A DNA stretch of 51,478 bases from Caldipriscus sp964426895 (GTDB lineage: Bacteria > Hydrothermota > Hydrothermia > LBFQ01), in assembly GCA_964426895.1 (NCBI GenBank), contig CAYRSH010000004.1, positions 1 through 51,478 of the forward strand, in the 5' to 3' direction. Position numbers and translations under genes: made by a program. The notes under the pieces are model-generated. The model did not search any database. It had not been told where the DNA came from and worked only from the letters and a program-made list of their open reading frames with translations. Positions 8,396 through 16,438 of this stretch are shown piece after piece. The first letter of the stretch is position 1, and each line of letters opens with the position of its first letter.

Positions 8396-9416
8396 GTTCT
8401 TTAAATACATTAAACCAAAACCCTTTAACATTCTCCTCCCAATTACACCTTTCCATAACAATTTTTTTGTTGCTTACCCTCGCCCTCTTCCACCAATCCC
8501 AATTAAACCGGTTTATAAATCCCTTAAACATCTCATCCGCATTTGGCTTTGTTAATATCCCGTTATCATCCACCCATTCCCTGTTGGCGGGAATGTCCGA
8601 AACCAATGGGACGCTTCCCAAAGCCATACATTCCAAAAGAGATACCGAAGTTGCATCCCTTGAAGGTATTGATATGCAAAAATGGGAGTTTTGTAAAACC
8701 TCAACATATTTTTCGTATGGAACCTTCCCGAGATATTCAAAATTTATTTTCATATCCTTTGCAAACCTTATAACCTCTTCCCTCAAAGAACCGTCGTTTA
8801 GATATAAGATTTTAACCTTAAACCTTTCCGAAAGTTTTTTTATAAATCTCAAAATTTCAAAGTGATTAAACAGTTTTTCAATCCTACGGGTTGACACAAA
8901 GGTTAAAACATCCGTAGGTAAATCCTTTAAGGGTTTTTCCCTGATTTCCCTTTCAACTCCAAAGGGAATAACATATATTTTTTCGGACAAAATCCCAAAA
9001 TCTTTTACAAGAATATCCCTTACAACTAAGGCATCGCATACTATAATGTTGAATTTTTTTAAAATGTTTTGGGCCAATTTTTTATGTAAGGGGGATTTGT
9101 AAGGCCATGCCATTATATCCGAACCCCAAAGGGCCAAGATTTTAAAACCTTTAAAAAAAGACGATATAAAACCGTAATTGGGTAAAAAGTGGGAGAACAG
9201 GATATGGGGTTTAAACCTTTCTATATATCCCGCAACCTTTGGCATTCCAAAAATATACTTAAACTTTCCCAAAGGTAAGTTTAAACTTTCCGCAAGGTCG
9301 GGATTTAAAGGTTTTTCAAATGTTAATATCCTTACATCATTCCCGAGGTCTTCCAAAATTTTAGCCCATTTGTATGGGTGGGATACGGACGCATCCGCAA
9401 GGATTAGGATTCTCAT
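8385..9416 (-). CDS. Glycosyltransferase family 4 protein
   Basis: 343 residues with a GT-B fold. The N-terminal half has I-L-A-D-A-S-V-S-H-P-Y and a W-G-S-D segment. The C-terminal half has L-G-K-V-P-Y-x-x-Y and S-R-D-A-T-S-V-S-L-L-E-C-M-A-L-G-S, corresponding to the E-x7-E region of GT4 enzymes; the first Glu is replaced by the S-R-D stretch. The role is probably in surface polysaccharide or LPS synthesis; donor and acceptor cannot be told. Its ATG overlaps the stop of the HicB-like gene as TAATG, so it is the last gene of the rpsF-led run. Confidence 0.85.
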   Translation of the reverse strand: MRILILADASVSHPYKWAKILEDLGNDVRILTFEKPLNPDLAESLNLPLGKFKYIFGMPKVAGYIERFKPHILFSHFLPNYGFISSFFKGFKILALWGSDIMAWPYKSPLHKKLAQNILKKFNIIVCDALVVRDILVKDFGILSEKIYVIPFGVEREIREKPLKDLPTDVLTFVSTRRIEKLFNHFEILRFIKKLSERFKVKILYLNDGSLREEVIRFAKDMKINFEYLGKVPYEKYVEVLQNSHFCISIPSRDATSVSLLECMALGSVPLVSDIPANREWVDDNGILTKPNADEMFKGFINRFNWDWWKRARVSNKKIVMERCNWEENVKGFWFNVFKELSV

Positions 9417-9700
9417 TACGCTTCAAGCATACCCTTTTCATCAATGAAAACTACCACTTTGGTTATGATTATTTCTTCGGAATCCTCGGTGTTAACGGAA
9501 ACGGTTTTAACATCCAATGGTATATCCTCACCTTTGTTTATTTTACCTTCTAAAAACCCCCTTAAAGCCCTTTCCCCGTTCTCAATGGCGTCAATAACCG
9601 TAAAACCCCTTGCTCTAATTCCCTTTATTGCCGGAAAGTATATTTCATAATCCCCATCCTCCAAAAGCCTTATTACCGCCGTAAACTTAAACATCATCAT
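9416..9700 (-). CDS. HicB-like protein, no HicA partner
   Basis: 94 residues beginning with three ATG codons. The N-terminal half reads T-A-V-I-R-L-L-E-D-G-D-Y-x-I-x-F-P-A-I-K-G, the degraded RNase-H-like fold of HicB antitoxins, followed by a helix (A-I-E-N-G-E-R-A-L). There is no C-terminal DNA-binding domain and no HicA toxin on either side. Solitary HicB-like proteins of this type are common in thermophiles and their function is unclear. It overlaps the upstream gene by ATGA, so it is translated within the operon. Confidence 0.7.
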   Translation of the reverse strand: MMMFKFTAVIRLLEDGDYEIYFPAIKGIRARGFTVIDAIENGERALRGFLEGKINKGEDIPLDVKTVSVNTEDSEEIIITKVVVFIDEKGMLEA

Positions 9701-10164
9701 TGCCCTTCTATTACATAAAAGGCATATAAAATACCTAAAACTATCAAACTCGTAATACCTATTTCAAAATACGGGGGTGTTAATGTGCTTATATCCGGCG
9801 AAATTCCCGGAACCCTTACATCGTTCGTTCTGTTGAAAGGTACCCTATCCGAGTATTTCCCATACCTATACGCCACCTTTCCATCGCAGGATTTTACTAT
9901 CATTTTAACCTCCGCTTCCCTTCTGTAATTTATCCAAGAAAAACTATAAGACACACGGCTTGAAATGATGTTTATACGGGTTGTGCATTCCGGTGATGTG
10001 TTTGCGTATTTCAACAATATATAGTTTTCCAATTGGGGATTCCTTATACCGGAAAACTCTATATAACCATTAAACCTACACTCAAAGGTGCACGCGGAAT
10101 CAAAAGCGTAATACAACACTTCAAGGTCGTTGGGTAAGGAGATTACCAGTAGAGTTATTCCCAA
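9697..10164 (-). CDS. Hypothetical membrane-anchored extracytoplasmic protein
   Basis: About 155 residues from the TTG at 10164, which overlaps the end of the BFN gene; an upstream TTG at 10188 would add eight Arg/Gly-rich residues. The N-terminus G-I-T-L-L-V-I-S-L-P could be a short signal segment. The middle is beta-rich with four cysteines, which would suit an oxidising compartment. A transmembrane helix (I-G-I-T-S-L-I-V-L-G-I-L-Y-A-F) lies six residues from the C-terminus. I do not recognise the family. Its place after rplI and BFN is operonic and gives no functional hint. Confidence 0.6.
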   Translation of the reverse strand: MGITLLVISLPNDLEVLYYAFDSACTFECRFNGYIEFSGIRNPQLENYILLKYANTSPECTTRINIISSRVSYSFSWINYRREAEVKMIVKSCDGKVAYRYGKYSDRVPFNRTNDVRVPGISPDISTLTPPYFEIGITSLIVLGILYAFYVIEGQ

Positions 10165-10610
10165 TCCCCTTGGCCTTCCTCGTCCCAATCTGCGGAATAT
10201 TCCCCTGCCTCTTCTAAAACATGGGCACTAACATATATAGGGGCATTTGTTAAAAGGGCAACCGCTATGGAATCCGATGGCCTTGCGTCAATGCTGTAGG
10301 TCCTATCATCCTTACTGAGGATTATCCTTGCGAAAAATGTGTTATCCATTAGGTCGTTTATTACAACCCTCTCAACCCTTGCCCCCAAGGATTCTATGAT
10401 ATTAACTATTAAATCGTGGGTTAAAGGCCTTTCAAACTTTTCACCATCTTTGGCCATTTGTATAGCGTTGGCCTCAAAACCCCCTATGTATATAGGTAAC
10501 AAACGGGAGCCATTTTTCTCTTTTAAAACTACCGCGAAAGCCTGAGGTATGCCTTCTGCGGTACTTATCATAACTACGGATTTAACCTCTAATTCAATAA
10601 GGTTTTTCAT
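10155..10610 (-). CDS. Bifunctional nuclease (BFN/DUF151) family protein
   Basis: 151 residues. The BFN domain covers 1-130: L-P-I-Y-I-G-G-F-E-A, R-P-L-T-H-D-L, and the signature A-R-P-S-D-S-I-A-V-A-L. Plant members have DNase/RNase activity, while the bacterial role is not established. An acidic tail ends the protein. It overlaps rplI upstream by four bases and the hypothetical gene downstream, so it is part of the ribosomal operon. Confidence 0.88.
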   Translation of the reverse strand: MKNLIELEVKSVVMISTAEGIPQAFAVVLKEKNGSRLLPIYIGGFEANAIQMAKDGEKFERPLTHDLIVNIIESLGARVERVVINDLMDNTFFARIILSKDDRTYSIDARPSDSIAVALLTNAPIYVSAHVLEEAGEYSADWDEEGQGDWE

Positions 10611-11059
10611 CTCTCGGGTTCTACGACCACTTTAACCGTTGCTACAACTTCGGGGTGGAGTTTTATGGGTACTTGAAATGTCCCAAATTCCGAAATGGGT
10701 TCCGTTTGAACCATATTCTTATCAACATCTATGCCCTTTTCCTTCAATTTATTTGCTATATCCGAAGGTGAGACCGAACCATAAGGTTTCCCCTCTTCGT
10801 TTGTTTTGAGTATGAATAGTAGTTTCTGTTTGGATATTTCGGAAGCCAACTTTTCCATCTTTTTCTTTTTCCTTTGTAGGGATAATTGCCTCATCTTTTG
10901 CATATTTTCGTGGGATTTCAGGACGGATTCCGTGGCTTCAACCGCGAAGCCCTTAGGTATTAGGTAATTTTTGGCATATCCCCATTTAACTTTAACGACA
11001 CTCCCCGCTTTTCCGAGTTTTGGCACATCTTTAACCAACAGTATGTTCATGTACTTCAT
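10607..11059 (-). CDS. rplI: Ribosomal protein bL9
   Basis: 150 residues. The N-terminal rRNA-binding domain has the bL9 signature (V-K-x-G-Y-A-K-N-Y-L-I-P-K-G-F-A). A long Lys-rich connecting helix follows at about 45-75, then the C-terminal domain with P-Y-G-S-V-S and a VVVEPER end. The ATG overlaps the rpsR stop as ATGA; a second ATG three codons in would give MNILLVKDV, the more usual N-terminus. The position after rpsF-ssb-rpsR is the classic bacterial order. Confidence 0.96.
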   Translation of the reverse strand: MKYMNILLVKDVPKLGKAGSVVKVKWGYAKNYLIPKGFAVEATESVLKSHENMQKMRQLSLQRKKKKMEKLASEISKQKLLFILKTNEEGKPYGSVSPSDIANKLKEKGIDVDKNMVQTEPISEFGTFQVPIKLHPEVVATVKVVVEPER

Positions 11060-11250
11060 ACCACATACTCCCTTACGAAGGGTAATAACGCCATTATCCT
11101 CGCCCTCTTTATGGCTTTTGCGAGTCTCCTCTGCTCCTTCGCGGAGAGTTTTGTATATTTCCTTGGAAGGATTTTACCAGTAGGCGAAATATATTTGCTC
11201 AAAGTCTCCACATCCTTATAATCAAATGTCCTTCCCTTTTTCTTTCCCAT
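11056..11250 (-). CDS. rpsR: Ribosomal protein bS18
   Basis: 64 residues, slightly shorter than the usual 70-75. It has the D-Y-K-D-V-E-T-L-S-K-Y-I-S-x-T-G-K-I-L-P-R motif and the Arg-rich helix A-K-x-Q-R-R-L-A-K-A-I-K-R-A-R. The usual zinc-type N-terminal Cys residues are absent. A 13-base gap separates it from ssb. Confidence 0.96.
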   Translation of the reverse strand: MGKKKGRTFDYKDVETLSKYISPTGKILPRKYTKLSAKEQRRLAKAIKRARIMALLPFVREYVV

Positions 11251-11263
11251 GCTTCACCTCCTT

Positions 11264-11698
11264 TTAAAACGGTATATCCTCAGGGGGCAAACCCTCTTCT
11301 TCATCCAACTCGGAAGGCCCCTCTTCACTTTGTTGCTCCACCTTCCTTTCCAAAATCTGAACCCTATAAGCGTTTATGAAATAATCCTGATACCTCTTGC
11401 CTTCCGTCTCCCATTCCCTATACCTCAATTTCCCCTCAACCACAACGGGCACCCCCTTCAAAAGCCTTTTAAGCACTTCATCCATTCTAAGGCTGTCCCG
11501 CATGGAATACAAAACATTTATGAATAGGGTATCGTTTTCCCAAGTGTCACCCCTTTTGAAACTCTGATCCACCGCTATCCTCAGTTTTAAGAATTCTTTA
11601 CCATTACCTGAAACCCTCTTCTCCGCGTCCGCAACTAACCTCCCACTCAGTATAACAAAGTTTATATTGGGCATGCGCATAGACCTTTCCTCACCCAT
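11264..11698 (-). CDS. ssb: Single-stranded DNA-binding protein
   Basis: 144 residues. The N-terminal OB-fold runs from about 8 to 115 (N-F-V-I-L-S-G-R-L-V-A-D-A-E, then V-V-V-E-G-K-L-R-Y-R-E-W). An acidic linker follows, ending in E-D-I-P-F, the conserved tip that recruits partner proteins. It lies between rpsF and rpsR, as in many bacteria; its start abuts the rpsF stop. Confidence 0.96.
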   Translation of the reverse strand: MGEERSMRMPNINFVILSGRLVADAEKRVSGNGKEFLKLRIAVDQSFKRGDTWENDTLFINVLYSMRDSLRMDEVLKRLLKGVPVVVEGKLRYREWETEGKRYQDYFINAYRVQILERKVEQQSEEGPSELDEEEGLPPEDIPF

Positions 11699-11985
11699 CA
11701 GTCATCCCTCCTTACTATCATATGCCTTAAAAACGCCCTCATAAGCCTTATATGATTGTTTAAGTCGTAGGCGACATTCGGGGTGGATTTAAACCGTATG
11801 AAGTAATACCTTCCGTATTCTTGCTTTTTTATGGGATATGCCAACTTTCTGATACCCCAATCCTCCTCTTCCAAAATCTCCCCGCCGTTTTTCACAATAA
11901 AGTCCTTTACCTTTTCTATGGACCCAGCATGGGATTCTTCGTCCTGCTGGGGGCTTAGCAATAAAGCCACCTCGTATTCCCTCAT
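11698..11985 (-). CDS. rpsF: Ribosomal protein bS6
   Basis: 95 residues matching bS6: R-E-Y-E-V-A-L-L-L-S-P at the start, the G-x-R-K-L-A-Y-P-I-K motif, and G-R-Y-Y-F-I-R-F. It is the first gene of the operon; bS6 and bS18 bind each other in the 30S platform. TATAAT ends 9 bases before the ATG, predicting a leaderless operon mRNA. Confidence 0.96.
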   Translation of the reverse strand: MREYEVALLLSPQQDEESHAGSIEKVKDFIVKNGGEILEEEDWGIRKLAYPIKKQEYGRYYFIRFKSTPNVAYDLNNHIRLMRAFLRHMIVRRDD

Positions 11986-11994
11986 AAACCCGGT

Positions 11995-12000
11995 ATTATA
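11995..12000 (-). promoter_or_regulatory. -10 element of the rpsF operon
   Basis: TATAAT ends 9 bases before the rpsF ATG. No TTGACA-like -35 is seen. The element lies just outside the 3' end of the restriction endonuclease gene. Confidence 0.6.
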
Positions 12001-12008
12001 CTGTTGTT

Positions 12009-12908
12009 TTATTTGTTTGTGGGATATTGAATAATTCTCGTTATCAAATTCAACATCTTAAAATTCAATATCCAATCCATTTCTTTCATACTCATTAAAA
12101 GGGATTCTTTCATATCTTGCCATCCGGGTCCATCGGTAACCCATAGGAAGTTTATCCCCTTATCCTTTGCTTTCCTGTTCATTTCAATATAACTTTCTGC
12201 TATAGAAATAGGCTTGCTTCCCCCTACATTGTAAAAGTTGGATTCAACTATAAGAATGGGGGTTTCACCCCTGTAAATTACAAAATCGTGCTTTTTGTTT
12301 TTATCTTCAAATAGTGAAAATTTGGGATCTTCCTCTATAATTTTGTATCCTTTACCCAAAAATTGCTTAATCTTTTCCCCACACATTTTTTGGAAAATTG
12401 CACCACTTCTATTTTTTCTGGCATTCGTATCCATGCCCACCTCAACCCCAAGGAGATAATCGTATAAATCCTTTATATTTTGAAATAATTCCAGAATTCC
12501 CGTTTTCTTACAAAATTCTACAATTTTGAGAATTGTTTCTTCATTCACCTTGTTTTTTTCAAATTCCAAGGTTATATAATCTTCTATTTCCGGGTCAAAT
12601 ATGTCAATCTTTTCATCATTCTTTTTCTTTTTATCATTAACCCTTTCGGCAACGATAAGAGGAATCACCTCAACCGTTTTGGGATATTTTTTCAATAATT
12701 CTATAAGATGTTTTTCCACTTCTTCCCCCGTCACTTTGGTTAAGGAGTTTAAGAGTTGGATTTCATATAAATATTTTTTTACATTTCCCTTCACCTTATC
12801 CCAATTTACAAAATATTCGTAAGTTTTGTTCGTTTTTAACAATGTTTCAAAAAAAGTTTTTGCATAGTTATCAAAACTTGAAAATCCTAACTCTCTAAAC
12901 CTTGCCAT
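12009..12908 (-). CDS. DpnII-family type II restriction endonuclease
   Basis: 299 residues. The C-terminal half carries the DpnII/MboI-family signature: V-G-M-D-T-N-A-R-K-N-R-S-G, then D-F-V-I-Y-R and I-V-E-S-N-F-Y-N-V-G-G-S-K-P, which supplies the PD-(D/E)xK-type acidic pair. Family members cut GATC, but specificity here is only inferred. The N-terminal half is Lys-rich and helical. The gene overlaps the 3' end of the methyltransferase by 14 bases. The pair is more AT-rich and Lys-rich than its neighbours, suggesting acquisition. Confidence 0.82.
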   Translation of the reverse strand: MARFRELGFSSFDNYAKTFFETLLKTNKTYEYFVNWDKVKGNVKKYLYEIQLLNSLTKVTGEEVEKHLIELLKKYPKTVEVIPLIVAERVNDKKKKNDEKIDIFDPEIEDYITLEFEKNKVNEETILKIVEFCKKTGILELFQNIKDLYDYLLGVEVGMDTNARKNRSGAIFQKMCGEKIKQFLGKGYKIIEEDPKFSLFEDKNKKHDFVIYRGETPILIVESNFYNVGGSKPISIAESYIEMNRKAKDKGINFLWVTDGPGWQDMKESLLMSMKEMDWILNFKMLNLITRIIQYPTNK

Positions 12909-13857
12909 TTCCCCACCATTTTGTGCTTAACTTGTATTTCTTGTATTCCTTCTCGTTTTCGGGTTTTCTAAAAACAAAAATGTGTTCGTGGGTTATTAGA
13001 TAAAACTCGTATTCTTTTGCTCTCCATTTCTCTCTGGTAGTTTTCATATTCCACTGCAACTTTATTATGTCTTCTTTTAGTATAAATCCTATCTCTAAGA
13101 ATATTTGCATAACCATAAAGGATATAGGGATATAATGTTTGTGTTTCCTCGTATCGCCTATAAGAATGGCGCATATCTTGCCGGGTTTCAATACTCTAAA
13201 AGATTCCTCCGCAACTTTCCTCATTTCTTTAATGTATTCCCTAAAAGGTAATCGCGAAAGGTCATCGCTCTGCTTTTTGTTCTTGGTATAGGATATTATA
13301 TTGGCGTATGGGGGATGGGTTGCGATCAGATCTATACTTTCGTCTTGGATTTTATCAAGGTTTCTTGCATCGCCCCAATATGTCTTTATTATAGGTTCGT
13401 TATATTCTGAAAAAAGGGATTTATAACTAAAATCAAGCCGATTCCTCGCAACCATTACGGCATCAAGGTTTATATCTACCCCTATTGCATTCCTTCCCAG
13501 TAGTTTTGCCTCAATTAGCGTTGTTCCGCTGCCCATCATTTGGTCAAGTATCCAGTCTCCCGGCTGGGTGTATTTTAATATTAAATTCCTTGGAATGTAT
13601 GGAGACCAATTCCCCCTATAATTTCCCTTGTGTGTAGCCCAATTCCCGCGATCGGGAAAACTCCAAACGGTTGTGCGTTCAGGAATATAATCCGGTGGGG
13701 GCCCATAAGATTTGATTTTCCAACTTTTTTGGAGTTTTATCTTAACATTCTCAATTTCCACCGTATCATGCTTCTTTAAAAAATTTAAGTAATCCTCATG
13801 GGTTATTTCCTCCATACCCCTATATTTCTGGGTGTTTGTATTTAAAGCCCTATCCAA
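12895..13857 (-). CDS. DNA methyltransferase of the DpnII-type restriction system
   Basis: About 320 residues from a TTG at 13857; a GTG two codons upstream is also possible, but TATAAT ends 7 bases before the TTG, consistent with the leaderless pattern elsewhere. SAM motif I (L-D-Q-M-M-G-S-G-T-T) is near residue 110, followed by G-V-D-I, and the catalytic motif IV appears later as A-T-H-P-P-Y. Motif I before IV is unlike beta-class enzymes, and His replaces the usual D/N/S of motif IV. The N-terminal R-T-T-V-W-S-F-P segment with W-S-P-Y-I-P is typical of a TRM11-like methylase group. It should protect the host from the overlapping endonuclease. Which base is methylated cannot be read. Confidence 0.82.
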   Translation of the reverse strand: MDRALNTNTQKYRGMEEITHEDYLNFLKKHDTVEIENVKIKLQKSWKIKSYGPPPDYIPERTTVWSFPDRGNWATHKGNYRGNWSPYIPRNLILKYTQPGDWILDQMMGSGTTLIEAKLLGRNAIGVDINLDAVMVARNRLDFSYKSLFSEYNEPIIKTYWGDARNLDKIQDESIDLIATHPPYANIISYTKNKKQSDDLSRLPFREYIKEMRKVAEESFRVLKPGKICAILIGDTRKHKHYIPISFMVMQIFLEIGFILKEDIIKLQWNMKTTREKWRAKEYEFYLITHEHIFVFRKPENEKEYKKYKLSTKWWGNGKV

Positions 13858-13864
13858 TACCACT

Positions 13865-13884
13865 ATTATAAACGCGATTATAAT
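13865..13884. promoter_or_regulatory. Divergent -10 elements, methyltransferase / beta-TPR gene
   Basis: ATTATA (13865-13870; TATAAT on minus) and TATAAT (13879-13884) are only eight bases apart. They end 7 bases before the methyltransferase TTG and 5 bases before the ATG at 13890. Confidence 0.6.
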
Positions 13885-13889
13885 TCCTA

Positions 13890-14543
13890 ATGTTTATGGT
13901 GCTTTTGGTATCTTTATCCGGATGGTCGGCGGGTGTTTTGATCGGGGAACCCGTTGGTGTTTCTTTAAAAGTTTATAGGGAAAAATTTTCCTTGGAAGCC
14001 CGTTCGGGAATGGGTGTGTATTTAAAGGATTATTTGGATTTTTATGCCCAGGGGTTGGGTTCTTGCAATTTCTACATGTTTGATAATCTGTTCTTTTATT
14101 CGGGTTTGGGTGCGGTTTTGGGGTATAAAAAAGGGGATTTGAACTATGGGTTTTATATACCCCTTGGTTTGGAGGGTATCGTGAGGGATTTCCCTTTGGG
14201 TGTATCCGTTGAGTTGGGGGTTAATATTATAAAACTTGAACCCCTGTTTTCTATAAACCTTTCACTAAAATGGCGGGATGTAAATGTTAAAAAGGTTGTT
14301 AAGGTGGAAACCCTTTATGTGTATAAAAGTGGTGGTTCGGAAAAACCTGCGGATAAACCTGTGGAAGTGAAAAAAGGCAATAGGGAAAAAGCCGAGTATT
14401 ACTACAAACTGGGTTTAAACGAGTATTCAAAGGGGAATTACGAAAAGGCTTTGGAGTATTTTGAGATGTCTTTGCGGGAGGATCCAACATTTGATAAGGC
14501 AAAAGATGCGTTAGAAAGGACAAAAAGGATGTTAAACAGGTAG
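13890..14543 (+). CDS. Exported protein: small beta domain plus C-terminal TPR
   Basis: 217 residues. A short hydrophobic N-terminus (M-F-M-V-L-L-V-S-L-S-G-W-S-A-G) may be a signal peptide with no basic n-region. Residues 18-130 alternate aromatic and Gly residues in short strands like a small outer-membrane barrel. A Lys/Pro/Glu linker leads to one clear TPR at about 168-205 (A-E-Y-Y-Y-K-L-G, then Y-S-K-G-N-Y-E-K-A-L-E-Y-F). Function unknown; it could sit on the inner face of the outer membrane. The end overlaps the convergent murJ by 12 bases. Confidence 0.65.
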   Translation: MFMVLLVSLSGWSAGVLIGEPVGVSLKVYREKFSLEARSGMGVYLKDYLDFYAQGLGSCNFYMFDNLFFYSGLGAVLGYKKGDLNYGFYIPLGLEGIVRDFPLGVSVELGVNIIKLEPLFSINLSLKWRDVNVKKVVKVETLYVYKSGGSEKPADKPVEVKKGNREKAEYYYKLGLNEYSKGNYEKALEYFEMSLREDPTFDKAKDALERTKRMLNR

Positions 14544-15851
14544 ATTTAAAAGTATTAAAACCAACGAAAAGGTAAGGGTTAATAAAAGCACAAAGATTAC
14601 AAGGGATGAGAAACGGGTTAAGTTCAAGGTTTTAATTGACCAGTATGCTATGGCGGAACTCTGGGATAGGGAAACCGCCAATGCTATCCCCACAAATCCG
14701 AGGAGTTTTGCCAAAATGGGGGCAAATATGATATTTACAATCGTTGATATGGCCAACCCGGTGTTCGCCCATTTTCTCTTAAAAATCGCGAAAAGGTGGG
14801 ATAGAAATATTGAGGAATATATAAATGACGGAACGGTTGTTAAATAACCCACAACCGCCATATATGTGTTATGGGCATCCTCAACCGTAAATTTTCCCCT
14901 AACAAACAAAACCCTTATTATGAGTTCCCCAAATAGCCCCAAAATTAAAACAAACATTATCGCCAAAACGGAGGCAACTACAAGGGATTTTTTAAGGTTT
15001 TGTAATGATAATCCTTCGTTTTCCGATGTTTCCTTTGATAAAACCGTCCCAAAGGATACCCCCACCAGCCCTTGGGGTAGTTGAACCAACCTAAAAGCAT
15101 AGTTTAGGTATGCCAGCGAACCCGTGGGTAGGAAGGATGCTATAAATGTATTCACAAATGTTGCCAATTGTAAAAATCCGCTGTTTAAACCCAAGGATAG
15201 CCAGTTTTTTAAAAAATCCGAAATGGCGGGATGTTTAAAATCGGGTTTTTGATACTTTTCCCCTACAAAAAACAATAAAAACAGGGATTGTAAAAAACAA
15301 CCGAACAAAAACGAAACCGCCCCGAGTATGGGATAGTCCTTTGCAAATACGAGCATGATTATCATCCCCAGATTGAAGAATACCGGTGAAATGGCCGATA
15401 AGAAAAACCTACCCTTTGAATTTAAAATCCCCATTTCTATGGATGCGGCGCTTATGAAGAATAAAGAGGGAAATGTTATAACCATTGCCCATAATGTAAA
15501 TGAAAACTTTTCCGGGTCCTTAACGAATCCGGGAACCATGATTTTTAATATGTAAGGGGAAAGTAAAACACCCAACAAAACCGCAATTGCTGTTGCGGTT
15601 AAAACTATAAATATTAAAGCCCATAAAAGCCCTCTGTCTTTCCACCTTGTAAAAATCGGTATAAAGGCATTTTGCGAGATCCCCTCGGCGAGGATTCCCC
15701 TCAACATCGTGGGTATCCTTATCGCCACAACAACAGCATCGGCGTAGTATGTTGAACCGAGGGCATAGGCAAAAACCATTTCCCGGAAAAAACCCAAGAT
15801 TCTACTTATTAATGTTCCCAAGGAAAAGGACAAAACCGATTTTAACTTCAT
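14532..15851 (-). CDS. murJ: Lipid II flippase MurJ/MviN
   Basis: About 439 residues from the ATG at 15851, whose ATGA overlap with the M50 protease stop decides the start (an upstream GTG at 15905 gives an atypical 18-residue extension). The N-terminus has the MurJ pattern S-x-x-T-L-I-S-R-I-L-G-F-x-R-E, and the rest is a series of about 14 hydrophobic segments with family residues such as L-P-Q-G-L-V-G-V-S-F-G-T. It moves lipid II across the inner membrane for peptidoglycan synthesis. Confidence 0.93.
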   Translation of the reverse strand: MKLKSVLSFSLGTLISRILGFFREMVFAYALGSTYYADAVVVAIRIPTMLRGILAEGISQNAFIPIFTRWKDRGLLWALIFIVLTATAIAVLLGVLLSPYILKIMVPGFVKDPEKFSFTLWAMVITFPSLFFISAASIEMGILNSKGRFFLSAISPVFFNLGMIIMLVFAKDYPILGAVSFLFGCFLQSLFLLFFVGEKYQKPDFKHPAISDFLKNWLSLGLNSGFLQLATFVNTFIASFLPTGSLAYLNYAFRLVQLPQGLVGVSFGTVLSKETSENEGLSLQNLKKSLVVASVLAIMFVLILGLFGELIIRVLFVRGKFTVEDAHNTYMAVVGYLTTVPSFIYSSIFLSHLFAIFKRKWANTGLAISTIVNIIFAPILAKLLGFVGIALAVSLSQSSAIAYWSIKTLNLTRFSSLVIFVLLLTLTFSLVLILLNLPV

Positions 15852-16438
15852 ACCAATGAGTGCAAAAGTAGATAAATAAACGATGAAATTGGATAAAGGA
15901 ACCACCCTATTATATCAATTGGGGTTAGTATGGAAACAAAGATGATGCCGAGTAATACATAGGAAAGTTTTACTTCAAGGGAATAATCGCCGTAAAACCT
16001 CGGATACAAACCTTGGAGGATTCTCCAACCGTCTAATGGTGGAAGGGGTATAAGGTTAAAAACCGCCAAATATATGTTTATCCACACAAATGTATCGATT
16101 CCTACGGGGTTTATAAACTTTGAAACTATAACACCTATGAAGGCCAAAATTATGTTGGAAAGGGGGCCCGCAAATGCCACTATGGATGTGTGCAATGAGG
16201 GGTTTTTAAAGTTGTAGGGATTAACGGGTACGGGCCTTGCCCAACCAAACCCCACGAGGATAACCATTAAAAGGCCTATCCAATCCAAATGCACCAAAGG
16301 GTTTAACGATAATCTACCCTCATACTTTGCGGTTGGGTCCCCCAGTTTATAAGCACTCCAAGCATGGGCAAACTCGTGAAATGTTAAGGATAGTATCAAA
16401 AACGGACTGATTAGTATCCTTACGATTAGAGTTTCCAT
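15848..16438 (-). CDS. Site-2 protease family (M50) membrane metalloprotease
   Basis: About 196 residues from the ATG at 16438; the longer reading to 16492 only adds sequence inside yidC. H21-E-F-A-H25 is the zinc HExxH, on the first membrane helix, and L-P-P-L-D-G later supplies the Asp ligand. Further hydrophobic segments make four to five helices. There is no PDZ domain, so it is the small cytosol-facing group of rhomboid-like S2P homologues rather than RseP itself. Its substrate is unknown. It overlaps yidC by 13 bases and murJ by 4. Confidence 0.9.
   Translation of the reverse strand: METLIVRILISPFLILSLTFHEFAHAWSAYKLGDPTAKYEGRLSLNPLVHLDWIGLLMVILVGFGWARPVPVNPYNFKNPSLHTSIVAFAGPLSNIILAFIGVIVSKFINPVGIDTFVWINIYLAVFNLIPLPPLDGWRILQGLYPRFYGDYSLEVKLSYVLLGIIFVSILTPIDIIGWFLYPISSFIYLLLHSLV

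Noticed and set aside
9416..9700. HicAB toxin-antitoxin system
   Set aside because: Only the HicB-like half is present. Neighbouring genes are too long or have membrane segments and do not resemble HicA.
15852..15905. Longer N-terminus for MurJ from the GTG at 15905
   Set aside because: The ATGA overlap with the M50 gene and the family N-terminus support the ATG at 15851.
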